Shown one piece after another: positions 1-10,616 of a DNA stretch of 64,000 nt. A program made the position numbers and the translations under genes. The stretch spans positions 186,001 through 250,000 of the forward strand of contig BCKC01000008.1 in NCBI GenBank assembly GCA_001600455.1, given 5' to 3'. The notes under the pieces were generated by a model, which had not been told where the DNA came from, made no database searches, and worked only from the letters and a program-made list of their open reading frames with translations. Each line of letters begins with the position of its first letter. Position 1 is the stretch's first letter. Source of the DNA: Endocalyx cinctus. Taxonomy: Eukaryota > Ascomycota > Sordariomycetes > Amphisphaeriales > Apiosporaceae.

Positions 1-1398
1 AGTTTCAGTACCACTATTTACCTCAATGATTCTATACCAGTCAAGTAGTAGCTGACTTTGAGGATCATCGGATGTGCGAAAGAACGACATGTCAATAGTC
101 GGCTTAAAGAAACGGTTTTCATTCAAACGAGGACGTGCCATTGCCACCGAGGACGGGTCCGGGTGAATTTCACAAGCCGTCGCTTCGTTACATTCCCAGA
201 ATACTTGTTGATGGCCAAACAAAAGGCCACGGGGGGTTAAAAGCCGGTCCTGCACGAAGTGTGCACTTTTTAGCAATGGTTCGCCCTGTAGCGTCAGGCG
301 CCAAGACCACGTCCTCTCCAGCTCGAAAATGTGAGGCACAGGCTCATTAGGGCTTCCGACGCAGAGATCGACGATTGTGGGAATCATGTTCTTAGCGTCT
401 CGGGACGCGAATAAATGGTCCGAATCTGTTTGAGCTCCTAGAGCCGCAATGTTCAGCGTTCCGTAGCGGAAAGCGTTGGCTCGTTTTTCCCAAGCTGCAG
501 TTACGGGCATTGTGGAGTGATCGTCAGCAAAATTACATAGGTCGTCGATCCAGAGATAGTTGCAGCCGCTCCGAGCCGTGACCTCGCATGCGTCCTGAAA
601 TAATTTCGGTAGTTTGTCTAGCGACTGCCAATCCTGATATGATTGGCGCGTCGAGGCAGACAATCGGGTTTGGTTTAAGGCACCAACTGCGGCATAGTAG
701 CTTAAAGTCATGTATTCGTTGCTTGCTTTCAGGGTCGCTCCCTTGATCAGACGAAACTGGCCGTATTCCTGTTCAGGAATGCGCAGCTCGACGATCCAGG
801 TTGGGATGGATGCGTTCTCAATACGAGGTTGACACGAGGTGTGGTGCCTGTCGCAACCCTGAATCCATTTCTGGATTGTCATCCAAGCGGCGTCGTCTCT
901 AGTCGATGGCGAGATATGTCGGATTATCTCAGGATCGTTCTCTTTTATTTTAACTGATGTCAGAATTTTTTTCTAGTGTGTAGAATGATTGAAAAATATG
1001 GTTTAACTACCATGATAGGGAATGAGTTCGAATCCGCCCTCCGTATCACCATAGGAAACGAACATCATAGTATTGTTTGAATTCGATGCCAAGGAAACAT
1101 AAAAGACGGAGAAGTATCCGAGATTCTCGAATAATTGGTTGCGGCCGATGTCTTCTTCTTTCGGGCAGAACCTGTTACACATAGCGCAGCCTTGGCGAAT
1201 TGAACGGCGGAAGGATTCGAAATTCATATGATGCCCGAAGACAAATTCCTCAGGCTCGAGTGCTTCAGTTGAATTTTGAGTATCGCTAAGCTCGTAACTA
1301 GAAGCACTACGGAAAAGATCGGAGCGTAGGCCCAGACGTGTAGTTTTCGAAGGGTCCCATATTCCCTTTAGTCCTCGGTAACAGACTTCACAGAGCAT
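1..1398 (-). CDS. HET-domain (heterokaryon incompatibility-like) protein, 3' end beyond window
   Basis: Exons 1398-1011 and 953-1, joined over a 57-nt GT-AG intron (954-1010, phase 1). The frame stays open to the window edge, so the C-terminus is missing. The start is the ATG at 1398, giving MLCEVCYRGLKG, the usual opening of this family; an upstream in-frame ATG at 1455 would add 19 residues. Exon 2 shows the HET pattern: TWIVELR, YMTLSYY, a LPKLFQDACEV helix, then YLWIDDLCNFADD, and later GEPLLKSAHFVQDRLL. HET proteins trigger allorecognition cell death after hyphal fusion. The usual S-x-x-WG signature after the LSY/H motif is degenerate here (YYAAVG). The assignment is firm; the partner, allele specificity and functional state are unknown. 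Confidence 0.85.
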
Positions 1399-1455
1399 GG
1401 CAATGAATGTTTTGGTTTTTGGCGATAAAAGAAAAGAGATTAAAAATAGAGGCAA

Positions 1456-2183
1456 TGATTTTTAAAAAGATATTTCTTTTCATATGAGACATGAGTTGGG
1501 TGATGGTCGTCTTATATACACATAACAGGATTCATGTGACATGGAACAAATCCTTCTAATGACGAACATAGTGGCAAATGCTGAGTGTAAAGTCTTCTTA
1601 ACAACTTCCAACCTCACCGTTCTTATCTTGGCCAAGTAATAACTCTACAATAAATGTCTCACCTTATACACGGTCTATATGTAAGCCTAATATACACATA
1701 GCTAGCTGCCCACATATTAATGATTTTTGGCCCACCGCATTTTTGCAACATGCCTCTATAATGCTAATGACGGGATGGTAGGAGGTGACTCGCAGACACT
1801 ACTGACGATCTCAATAGTGATTATTAAATGTAAACCCTGCAAGGCACTTAACGAGGATCTATCCACCAAACCTTACGTCTGACGCGTAGTCCGCATAATC
1901 TTGCTGCGTGCGCCCCTGGAGTCCTTGTAATTCACCCAAATTGGAAAATACAAACAATCTGATATGCTTTATATTCTATAAAAAGAACGACAAGTTAAAC
2001 AAACAACTTCCGTATAATTCCATCACCAAAGAAAAAAAAAAGAATCTAAAGAAAGTAATACACCGATAACTTAGTATTCGTACAGTATCGCGCTCCATCT
2101 CCGTCTAAGAACATCGCCTGCCCACTGATAGCTAAGGGAACTTGATTTGAATACTCAGCAGCGATGACGATTACACTGCGGAA
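1456..2183. other. Intergenic, AT-rich, no gene seen
   Basis: The stretch lies upstream of the HET gene and downstream of the cysteine-rich gene at 2184-2614. There are frequent stops on both strands and no spliced frame I could build. The part next to 2184 probably holds that gene's 3' UTR. Confidence 0.6.
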
Positions 2184-2614
2184 TCAAGAACATTCCACAT
2201 TGCTGCTAGCATCCGACCACCAGCAAAAGTTTCCGTTCGCAACGCACTAACAAAACAAAACATGATTAACCATGGATATGTTTGTGGGAACCAAATGCAT
2301 AGATAAGAGCTTATAAAATAACACTTACCGGGTTAGAAGCGGGGCACTCCCGGTTACTGCTTTCGCAATAGCCATTTTCATACTCTTTGCTAGTGTAGCA
2401 TTTCTATGCCGTATTGGTTAGTAAACTTAGTCCGAAAACTTATAATATGTATATATTAACTTACGCCCTTCTTTTTTGCTCTAGTCTCGAGATGGGGGAC
2501 ATTTCCGATGATATCACGGGCCTCGACTGCGTTGGCTACTGTATGATCGCCAACTGCAGCAGCGCTGACTCCAGTGGTGACCATAAAGGCGACAAAGAAA
2601 AAGGAGAATTGCAT
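2184..2614 (-). CDS. Small secreted six-cysteine protein A (paralogue of the gene at 3599)
   Basis: Three exons, 2614-2465, 2403-2329 and 2246-2184, encode 95 aa; both introns (61 and 82 nt) are GT-AG and phase 0. Residues 1-20 form a signal peptide (MQFSFFFVAF...). A short pro-like region ends in a basic KKK at about residue 49, just before the mature part. The mature part has six cysteines with spacing C-x10-C-x6-C-x5-C-x6-C-x10-C and ends CVANGNFCWW...C. Intron 1 falls two residues before Cys1 and intron 2 directly before Cys4, exactly as in the divergent gene at 3599. Such proteins are typically effectors or defence-type peptides stabilised by disulfides; that role is inferred. I recognise no named family. 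Three GCGGCCG sites lie in the shared promoter. Confidence 0.75.
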
Positions 2615-3598
2615 GATGAGCAAAGTAGATGTGAAGGTATGTTTAGCGACGATGAAAGAGAATATGGAAAATGAAAGATAGTTAATGTTATTGTTATAGA
2701 TCTGAGGATAGGAGTTGAGATATACTTGGTTATTGATGATAAGCTGTAAATCCAAATATCTCGATGGTGGAACCAACCTTTATACTTATAACCTATTGAC
2801 TACTTAGGATATAGAATACAGCAGTGATTGATATATACTTTTAATATTCCCGGTGGCTATATGATGTAAAGTATTGCTATTTTGAACAATATCAAGATTA
2901 CAAGTACGGATCATTGAGACCAACAGCTAACTCTGACCTAGCTATGCGGCCGTAACTTCTCATCCTGGAGCATTACGTGATGCGGCCGAGAGGAGCTCAA
3001 TTTAGACACCGGAGTATACTACGACTTTCGCTGATGTCGAATATTTCATCAAGGATGATGGTATGAGAGCCTTTCGCCTTGGATTGAATGTAATGAATAT
3101 TGACGATCTGTTCTTGTTATCATCCTTCTATTTCCTTTGAAGTCGCTCTACCTTGATCAATGATGGTGATCGACCTCTCCGCGGCCGATGACCTTAGTTT
3201 TGTTTTCTATTTTTATCAAAAACGAATGGCGCTGCGGATCTGGTGAAGGATGTGATATCGAGCTCAATTGTATGTTAACACATACACGTCATAGAGGGTC
3301 TAATTTTTGAAGTAATCATCTTAGCTGAATATCGCTGCTCAGGGTCTATGGGATGGTCGGAAGGAATTGGATTCGATAAATAAGTAGTATTTAATTGCTG
3401 ACATGAAATCTTGGCTGATATATGTTGATTATAATTTGATTGTCTTATACTCTACTCTACTATATAAAAACTGTGGTTTTGCGATTTGCCTTTAAATTGA
3501 CAATAACCTGTTCAATAATCTTTTAGCCAAAATTTTCATTCTACTTACTACCTTTCTTGTATCCCATCCCGAGTTATTGCCTACTAGAACTATATACC
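2615..3598. promoter_or_regulatory. Divergent promoter between six-cysteine genes A and B
   Basis: This 984-bp spacer separates the start codons of the two paralogous secreted-protein genes. It contains GCGGCCG at 2946-2952, 2982-2988 and 3181-3187, i.e. 332, 368 and 567 bp from the A start, with the nearest 412 bp from the B start. CGG-CCG half-sites in inverted arrangement are the kind of target used by Zn(II)2Cys6 regulators; that reading is inference. Confidence 0.4.
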
Positions 3599-3984
3599 AT
3601 GCATTTATCGTTTCGCTATCTCCTCCTAGCAATAGGTCTTTCCCGTGTGACCACCGCAGTACCTGCCGTGAACCCAAGACAAGAACAAAATGACAGAGGG
3701 GTGAGAAGCCTAGATTTCTGATGTATATTCTTATTTCAGTTTAAATGCAGCTAACACCACTTAGGCGTGTGAAGTTGACATTCAGAGCGATCGAAGCGGT
3801 CCCGGGCTCTGCACTCCATCTAACTCCGATGCCCCTTACTTCTGTTCGAGGGAGTTTCCGGTATGTTCCAAGTGATTTTTGTTCTCCAATAAATATACCT
3901 AGTCAACTGCTTATAACTCTTCTCCAGTGCACCGCGACAGGTAATACTTGCTATTACCAAGATGGGCATAACATTTGTTTCTGA
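3599..3984 (+). CDS. Small secreted six-cysteine protein B (paralogue of the gene at 2184)
   Basis: Exons 3599-3700, 3765-3860 and 3928-3984 encode 84 aa, with phase-0 GT-AG introns of 64 and 67 nt; intron 1 has a CTAAC branch site shortly before its AG. The signal peptide is about residues 1-20 (MHLSFRYLLLAIGLS...), and a PR-Q position near residue 27 may be a processing site. The mature part has C-x13-C-x10-C-x5-C-x6-C-x8-C and ends CTATGNTCYY...CF. The C3-x5-C4-x6-C5 block, the x-A-x-GN pattern and both intron positions match the gene at 2184-2614, so the two are almost certainly an inverted duplication that has diverged. Function is unknown; an effector-like or antimicrobial role is inferred from architecture only. 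Confidence 0.78.
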
Positions 3985-4985
3985 GACCTCATTTGATTTA
4001 CGATGGATTGTTTAAAGGGATAGATAGTTATCATTGATTTAGTGGTGTGGAGATGAAAATTTAACTTCGCTCGTTAACTCAATTTATTTGTTACTTAGTC
4101 ATTCTTAGTTTTGACTATATCTATTAAGAATCAATGAATGGTGGTTAATAATTTAAATACCAAATTCATGAGTTTTCAGCGAGAGCAATGTATATGGCAT
4201 TCTCTGTAGAGGGATAGAATAACTGGTTTTGACAATGAGATTAGAAATACATGGGTGCTGTGATCCTGTATGGGTAGGAGATGTAAGCTACTAGTCACGT
4301 ATAGTATATAACATCGGGGATTAAACGGCAATCGTTGTCAACCGTCGATCGCCATTCATCGTAATAAACTTTTAGTTACTTACAGTGTAAATCGAATCAA
4401 TCTGACAACACCAAGCCCGCTGCCTGCTCTGGATGTAACCCCGGCATAAAACCCTTTGACAGTCCCACAGCGGCCGAGTGGATGCGCCCGCCTCCTGGCC
4501 CGTCAGCTTCACTATGCTTGGCATGTTTAAAAAATCGACATATTTGACTATAATCTCAAAAGAGAATTGATGCCTCTTCTAGATAGAAAAGCTCTCGATC
4601 CTATATTTATACAATATACGTAATTAATTGAATAGGTTACATGGTGCCCACCCGCTTAGGATGAGCAATCCGCAATCTTCGTTCAGATATACATGTTACG
4701 TCATTGCAGTCAATGGAACTACGATAGCAAGTTCTATTTCTAAAGACCGTCCTTTGATAATATAGAAGAGCATGATTTGATGCGTGTGGCCTCATAAGTA
4801 TAAGTAAGACGTTCTCCTCCTGTCAAAGTTTCTGGATTTTCCATCATAATCATCATCAACACAATTCAATACAATCACCAATACAACACAATCCTCATCA
4901 GTAACAACAATTATAACCAACACTTATCACTCTCTCAATCATACAAATCATTTAAAAATTATTCCAGATTCTCAATACCAACACA
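3985..4985. other. Intergenic with one GCGGCCG site
   Basis: AT-rich spacer without a credible coding frame. GCGGCCG lies at 4470-4476, 510 bp upstream of the next start. The last 130 bp are CA/AT-rich, typical of a fungal 5' leader (repeated aacacaat-type words) before the ATG at 4986. Confidence 0.5.
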
Positions 4986-5483
4986 ATGCATTTCTTTTCA
5001 GTCATTCTTCCATTCGCCGCTGCCGGCCTTGCTACGGCTCTCCAGCTCCCAGAGGGTGCCGTTGATGGAGTCTGGTTCATGGCAAACGACGGCTCCGACC
5101 CAGTTCTACTAAAGGAGCACAACGCCACTGAACTGGCCGCTAGAAGGGCCTCCAAGCGAGCTTTGCCCATATCTGAAACCAACTGCGGTTCTTCTAGCCA
5201 GTTATTGGACGGCGTCAACTACGAGCAGGCGAAAGCGGAACTCGGCTACCAGTGTGACAGCAACTCTATCCCGGGCGGGGGTGGACTGATCTCCACCGTT
5301 GGGAGTGTTCATGTCTTCGCCTGTAGCTGGGGAGGCGAGAATGCGTGCAGCACTGGTGAAATCGATGCTGTGATGACTCATTTGGACGATAACTGCGGTA
5401 ACCTTAGCCCGGGCGGTGTTCTTATGCAATCGTGGGCCAAGGCCATCGGCCGAGGTGACCTCACCGGCTCAGCCTGCGGCTAA
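4986..5483 (+). CDS. Secreted cysteine-rich protein with Kex2-type propeptide
   Basis: Intronless, 165 aa. A hydrophobic signal peptide covers residues 1-18 (MHFFSVILPFAAAGLATA). A propeptide ends at a classical KR site near residue 58 (RRASKR, then ALPIS), and a mature chain of about 107 aa follows. The mature chain has six cysteines (NCGSS, YQCDS, FACSW, NACST, NCGN, SACG) and is Gly-rich, with a C-terminal part CSWGGENACSTGEIDAV...WAKAIGRG. Six cysteines and a C-terminal Cys-Gly recall small secreted effectors; the pattern is loosely like Hce2-type folds, but I do not see enough to assign that family. An N-glycosylation sequon (NATE) lies in the propeptide. The gene sits in the secreted-protein island, 510 bp downstream of a GCGGCCG site. 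Confidence 0.8.
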   Translation: MHFFSVILPFAAAGLATALQLPEGAVDGVWFMANDGSDPVLLKEHNATELAARRASKRALPISETNCGSSSQLLDGVNYEQAKAELGYQCDSNSIPGGGGLISTVGSVHVFACSWGGENACSTGEIDAVMTHLDDNCGNLSPGGVLMQSWAKAIGRGDLTGSACG

Positions 5484-6464
5484 ATAAGTTCCCCCGATAA
5501 GCCGTACCAGTTACACTCGGTGACCAATTTACAATTACCCTTGTTGATATTCAACTCCTAATTGGTGGTTGGGCTTCTGAGCTACTCTATTGTATAGTTA
5601 ACTACTTTTCTTGTTTTCTCCTTCTAGTCAGTTTTTGTTTTGGTTCTTGGGCTTTTTGCATTTGCATCGATGGTTTGGTTATTTTTGTATCTTTAGAGAA
5701 AGAAAAAAAAAGAGTACACTCGCTAGAATAAATTCACTTCAACCTCAGTTTTTATGTATTCAGATTAGCGCTTTATACGTTATGTACGAGTACGAATGTT
5801 ATAAATTGATATCGTTATCATATATACTAAACTAACGTTAGTCAGTCTTGGATTCTCAACTGCAGTTCTGTCAAATAATACTCCAACAAGTTTGACGTTG
5901 AAGTCAAAGGGACTGTGCAAGCTATTGTCCTTCAAAGTACCACATTTGCAGATCATACGATTGTAAAAGCATCGAAATTAACTTGAGGTATGTATTGTTG
6001 TAACATCGTCATAAATACAGGGAAAAACAAATATATATCTATTAAGCTATCGTAGTAATGTTAAACATGAAACGTGACTTTTTAATTACTTAAGTACGCA
6101 GTAGGTCATTATGTCTCTAGAACTCTCTATATGCTGTAAGTATAACGAGGTGGGCTGTTCCTCGGCCAGCATATACTTATATACCGGAACTACCAAACTT
6201 ATTGGCATACAAATATTTACATTTCAGATATAAATTTATATGTCAAGTACTGAGTTTGCTGAATTTGTAGTAAGTACAAAATTGACAAAGCAATGCTCTG
6301 AATTCTATCTTAGTACTAAAAAGGAGTATCCAATTTATACATCGGGTAAACTTTGACGCATTTAATAGCATAAAGGCTTTAGTATTGTTTAGATATAGTT
6401 CGGATTGTTTCCTCACTTTATGACTTATTATCCCCTTGTTCTTATCTTTCTCAGCAATATTCCC
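5484..6464. other. Intergenic, AT-rich, no gene seen
   Basis: This should include the 3' UTR of the gene ending at 5483 and the 3' end of the minus-strand gene ending at 6465. No coding frame, RNA gene or repeat is evident beyond simple AT-rich words. Confidence 0.5.
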
Positions 6465-6671
6465 CTAGTGAGGTTTGAAAAGGATACTGTACATTATACC
6501 ACCCGATATAGCAGCTAGCGAAGTAGCGAGGATCATGTATATCTGATTTTCGGGAATACTCACGCCTCCAATGCGGTTCGAAGCCATGTAATATAAGATA
6601 AAATAGTGTGCAAAACCCACTAATAGACCGACAAAGATAGTTCCACCCTGTACTATATTTTCCAATGCCAT
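6465..6671 (-). CDS. Small two-helix membrane protein, hypothetical
   Basis: A 68-aa frame from the ATG at 6671 to a TAG, starting MALENIVQGG. Two hydrophobic segments are visible: about residues 9-29 (GGTIFVGLLVGFAHYFILYY) and 46-65 (MILATSLAAISGGIMYSIL), joined by a polar loop with NRIGGVSIPENQ. Upstream on this strand a clean donor (GGAATTTCAG then GTGAGTG, about 6759) and several possible acceptors before the ATG suggest a 5' UTR intron. No domain is recognised. The gene is short and could be spurious, but the helical pattern and leader make it better than background. Its upstream DNA shares the GCGGCCG site at 7314 with the secreted gene at 8210. Confidence 0.4.
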   Translation of the reverse strand: MALENIVQGGTIFVGLLVGFAHYFILYYMASNRIGGVSIPENQIYMILATSLAAISGGIMYSILFKPH

Positions 6672-8209
6672 GATGGTCCTTTTGGGGTTGTTCAGCAAGC
6701 GTGTCCATCATCATGGGTTGTCGTTTCCTTTTCATCGGTAAAATGAAGAACACTCACCTGAAATTCCGTGAGTTTCGTGATCTGGTAGATGTGGTTGGAA
6801 GAGTAGTGTCTAAGGAGTGTATAAACTGTGTATGGGTCGTATCGTTATGTATTGATGGTCTCAATATTTGGCTTATTTTTTGGGGGTAATAAAAAAGTTA
6901 AAAGTATAATATATTCACAATAATAGTCTCTGGAGTGTGGGCACTGCGGTCAAGATAATCATGTGTGAAGATCCGATAGCGTGGGAACCATGGCTGTGTT
7001 CAAAGACGAATAAAAAGAAACCGTGTTACCAGCTGAGAAAAACACCCAATGTGACGTGGCAAATCCATGCATGTTTAAGGTATGCTGTCATATATTACAC
7101 TAGATGAGCTCCAGCGCTGTCTATTTTAAAGTTAGGATGGACCCATATCCGACGGTAAATCTATATGCTATCCATGTGGTCTTGGGTTGTCCCACACATA
7201 CAATTTTTGTACTGATGTAACCATGTTTTCAGTTCCTGAGTTCCGCCGATCGATCATTCCATCCGGACAAGACACCATGTGGGTACCTATAAGTAGCGGC
7301 CCAAGCGGCTGAGGCGGCCGAAGATTATTTTAACTACCTCCCGCCGTGGATCACTATCAACTTAGGGCTGACTACCCGCTCTGACGGGTGATATAAAGAT
7401 CGACGATAGCAACGTCGTCCGACTTAGGTAGTCTAAATTCTTGTATTCGTAAACGGCAATGATGGCTGGGAGTATGGATTGCATGAAGTCTATCAGTGGC
7501 GCAAGTAATCTAAATTATGTGTTTTCTGACCCATCAAATCCATCTATGGCTAATTTCCATTATCAACATGCGGCCGACCGATGATCAAAGGCACCAACAC
7601 TAATTATACATTCCTGATACTCTATACTCATACCAAAAGAAAACATCCTTTCCATTGACGTCATTCCATATCATAATGGAATGTATCAAAAACTGAATGA
7701 AACTGAAGGAAGCGCCAAGCCTAGTAGGGTTGTTATGATGGATATCTCACCACACTGAAATCATTGATATAGTCATCAGCGTAGACGAGTGAAATGAAAC
7801 AAAACGCAATTTATTGAAGATCTTCAACAATTTAAGTTATTGTATTCTAAAATTAAAGCATGTAAGCATGGCCTCCGCGTATACTCGTGCCTCAGCAAGT
7901 AGATCTTAAAGCTTGAGAATAAAGAGCTTTCGGAAACAAGAACAACTCCGATGTCAACAAGCCAAAAGCTTAAGTGGTGAGCATTAATATTCTACGATAA
8001 ATACTCTACGTTTATGCCAGCGACGATGGCGAGAGATAAATAGGCATCCTTCTCCAGTTCATTTTGTATCTTGTTTAAACCAGTAACATAACCGTAGCAA
8101 ACTTCCCCTGCCTAACAGCAATTGTTCCAGACTCTACTTGCAATCAATTGAAGCAAACATCCCTATTAAGTCATTCACTGATTTACTTGATCTCGTTAAT
8201 CTCTTTAAG
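6672..8209. promoter_or_regulatory. Divergent spacer with two GCGGCCG sites
   Basis: GCGGCCG occurs at 7314-7320 and 7570-7576, i.e. 890 and 634 bp before the start at 8210 and 643 bp before the minus-strand start at 6671. The first sits in a locally GC-rich patch with related words (gcggcccaagcggctgaggcggccg-type repeats across 7296-7320). No coding frame was seen in the rest. Confidence 0.4.
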
Positions 8210-9112
8210 ATGAAAGCATACGCTATTTTTGGAGCATGTCTTTTGTGGCAGCCCCTAGTCGCTTCCCAGAGATATCCCATACACAATATGAGCGCCCCCT
8301 TGGAAAACATCCATAATGATGTTGGGTTATCGCAATTGGAAAAACGGCAGGTTGCGGAGATCTGCCAGGCCGTGAATACGGGTATTGAGTTGGTCCGTTC
8401 GGTCCCAGAGGAATGGAAGGCAAGGGTGTCATTTACTGGGGCCGCATCTGGCACTGTTGGTCTTTCCGCGTACTTCACTTGTAAAGCGTGGTTTGATACC
8501 ACAAAATGCGCCGAGAAGGGTGCCGCGATAGGTTCATACGTTGCTATAGCGGCCGTCGGTGTCGTCTACTATAACGATAGACCTACTACGGGTGTTCAGA
8601 TAGAACAGCGCGACAACAGTCTCCAAGAAAGTTACAGTAATTACCTTCTAAGTCGCGGAATCGAGTTTGACTCGATCGATGTCCGTTCTCTAGCATCGAG
8701 AGCTGAGGGCGAAGATGACGACGAAATCAACCTCCGGATCTTCGGTGTGCGCGATGAAGATGGCCTTACTTCTGATCACGAGATCGGGCTCGGCTCCCGT
8801 TCAGGGATGTCTCGCATTTCCTTCCCTGCCCGCTCCGAGGGTAATGGTGTCGATAAGCGAGCTAGCGGTACTGGTTTCAAGATCAGCTACGACTTTACTG
8901 AGATTGCAACAGGAGAGTCTGTAAAAGAAGACGATGTCGATGCGTTGTGTTATAACATGGGTTTGGACTGGGCTAAAAGAGCAGACGGCGATCACGAGAT
9001 GGGAAGCTACATGGCCACCTTGGAGCTGGGTTCGGCTTACACGATGACGGCGCTAGTTACCCCGGAGACCGGGGACAATTGGAGTGAAGAATGGGAGTAT
9101 ATGGAATGCTAA
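8210..9112 (+). CDS. Secreted precursor with several Kex2-type KR sites, hypothetical
   Basis: Intronless, 300 aa from the ATG at 8210 (MKAYAIFGACLLWQPLVAS signal peptide). KR sites appear at about residues 44-45 (LEKR), about 223-224 (VDKR) and about 262-263 (WAKR). Cleavage would give an N-terminal chain with two hydrophobic stretches (VSFTGAASGTVGLSAYF and KGAAIGSYVAIAAVGVVYY) linked by two cysteines, an acidic linker (EGEDDDEINL) and one or two short C-terminal chains ending in Cys. This multi-chain, helix-containing plan is reminiscent of fungal K1/K2-type preprotoxins or other Kex2-processed secreted precursors, but I see no diagnostic signature and call it hypothetical. It lies in the secreted-gene island with GCGGCCG sites 634 and 890 bp upstream. 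Confidence 0.75.
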   Translation: MKAYAIFGACLLWQPLVASQRYPIHNMSAPLENIHNDVGLSQLEKRQVAEICQAVNTGIELVRSVPEEWKARVSFTGAASGTVGLSAYFTCKAWFDTTKCAEKGAAIGSYVAIAAVGVVYYNDRPTTGVQIEQRDNSLQESYSNYLLSRGIEFDSIDVRSLASRAEGEDDDEINLRIFGVRDEDGLTSDHEIGLGSRSGMSRISFPARSEGNGVDKRASGTGFKISYDFTEIATGESVKEDDVDALCYNMGLDWAKRADGDHEMGSYMATLELGSAYTMTALVTPETGDNWSEEWEYMEC

Positions 9113-10616
9113 TTCAACCAAAAACCTCAATCCTAGCCCTGGTGAGCTGCAGGGTGAATAGAATGTCGGATAGGTCGGTCGAATCGAAGATGTAACATTA
9201 TTTTTCCCCCTTCTTTTTGTTTTATTTCATTTCTTATGGATAGAAATATTCAGTGTATTTTCCCCTAGGTCGGTCGTTGAAGAAATTTTCTTTATCATTG
9301 CCAATACTTCAGTGATTTTACTGGTTAAGTAATATATTAATGTTTTATGATCCTGTTAGTGACTTTAGCACAATATGCAGACATATGTATATAAGCAAAT
9401 CAATACTTAACATCAAGCCTACTCATCTGCGTACACCATCCAATTTGTCGTAAGTCGCCGTTTATTTTAACTAGGTACGGTTAAACCTGGCACACCAGCA
9501 CGCAGAGAGATACTACAGAGCTTCTAATATTTTGTCTCTTCATCTTAATTTTTAGATGGTCTTAAACTACGAAAATAAGATAGAAAATAAAGTGTTATGA
9601 ACAAGACGTGTTGACAAGGCGTATGTGAAAGCGATGTGCATATCATGCGAACGAAGTAGATCGAAAATATGATCTCACGCGTCCATATCTGCTGGGTAGC
9701 TAGCTAGGGGGGAAGAGGCCTTGCGGCTTATGCATTAACTACTGCCCCCCGATTTTGTGGTGGGAAATCTTATCTATAATTTTGTCTTTCTTTCGGAGTG
9801 AGTATTAAGTAATTACTATATTTATTCAACCTAGCAGTTCCCTTATGACAGTGCGAACTTCATGTCAAACTCTTGGATCGTCAGTAATCTTCCTTCTAGT
9901 CTCGTTCCTGTTGACTTATCAGGTAGTAGCCGGGTAGCTAATCCAGCTCTCTACTACCTCCACGTGCTATAATCGCATATATATATTATTATGCGGCCGC
10001 TTTCCAAAGTCAGATGACGTAACTAGGAGACATTGATTGACAATAGCATAGTGTTGTGACGGAGGAAACCCCTAGTATGTGAGCAATCTTGGCAAGTTAT
10101 ACGCACTGTATCCTGTAATTGTCGAGGGCTTGCCCAACAGACACACGAGTCAGTGTAAAGAATGGAGATCAGCGATGCGGCTCTGGGCGGCCGACTGTCA
10201 CTTTGGAAATCTCCATTAATGCCGGGAAAAAAAAACCCCTTCATAATTGATTCAATCATGGAAACTACGATATGACGACAGACTTCGTAAAATATAATTA
10301 CATATGTGGGTTCGTGGGCTTAAAATAGTGCTTAAAGGATAAGTATAGCTTTGAAGAGAAAGATACGCAGATGATCGCAACCTGAGCCACAGATATCAAG
10401 TAATCAAAACTCTATGAATTAAACTCACCCGGATATATTAACTATCATGTTTCCCTGACTTGAAAATGTTTTCAATTCCATCTTCATCAGACACAGCTAT
10501 ACCCATTTCCAGCATTGAACTTGTACATATCCACAGATATTTCAAACAGGCTTTAATTCCGTCTCATTTACTATAAATCATCATAACCCTAAACTATTAT
10601 CTTTTCATCTATCATT
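9113..10616. other. Intergenic with two GCGGCCG sites
   Basis: GCGGCCG lies at 9993-9999 (as part of GCGGCCGC) and at 10187-10193, 618 and 424 bp upstream of the secreted gene at 10617. The rest is AT-rich spacer with the 3' UTR of the gene ending at 9112. No additional gene is supported. Confidence 0.45.
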
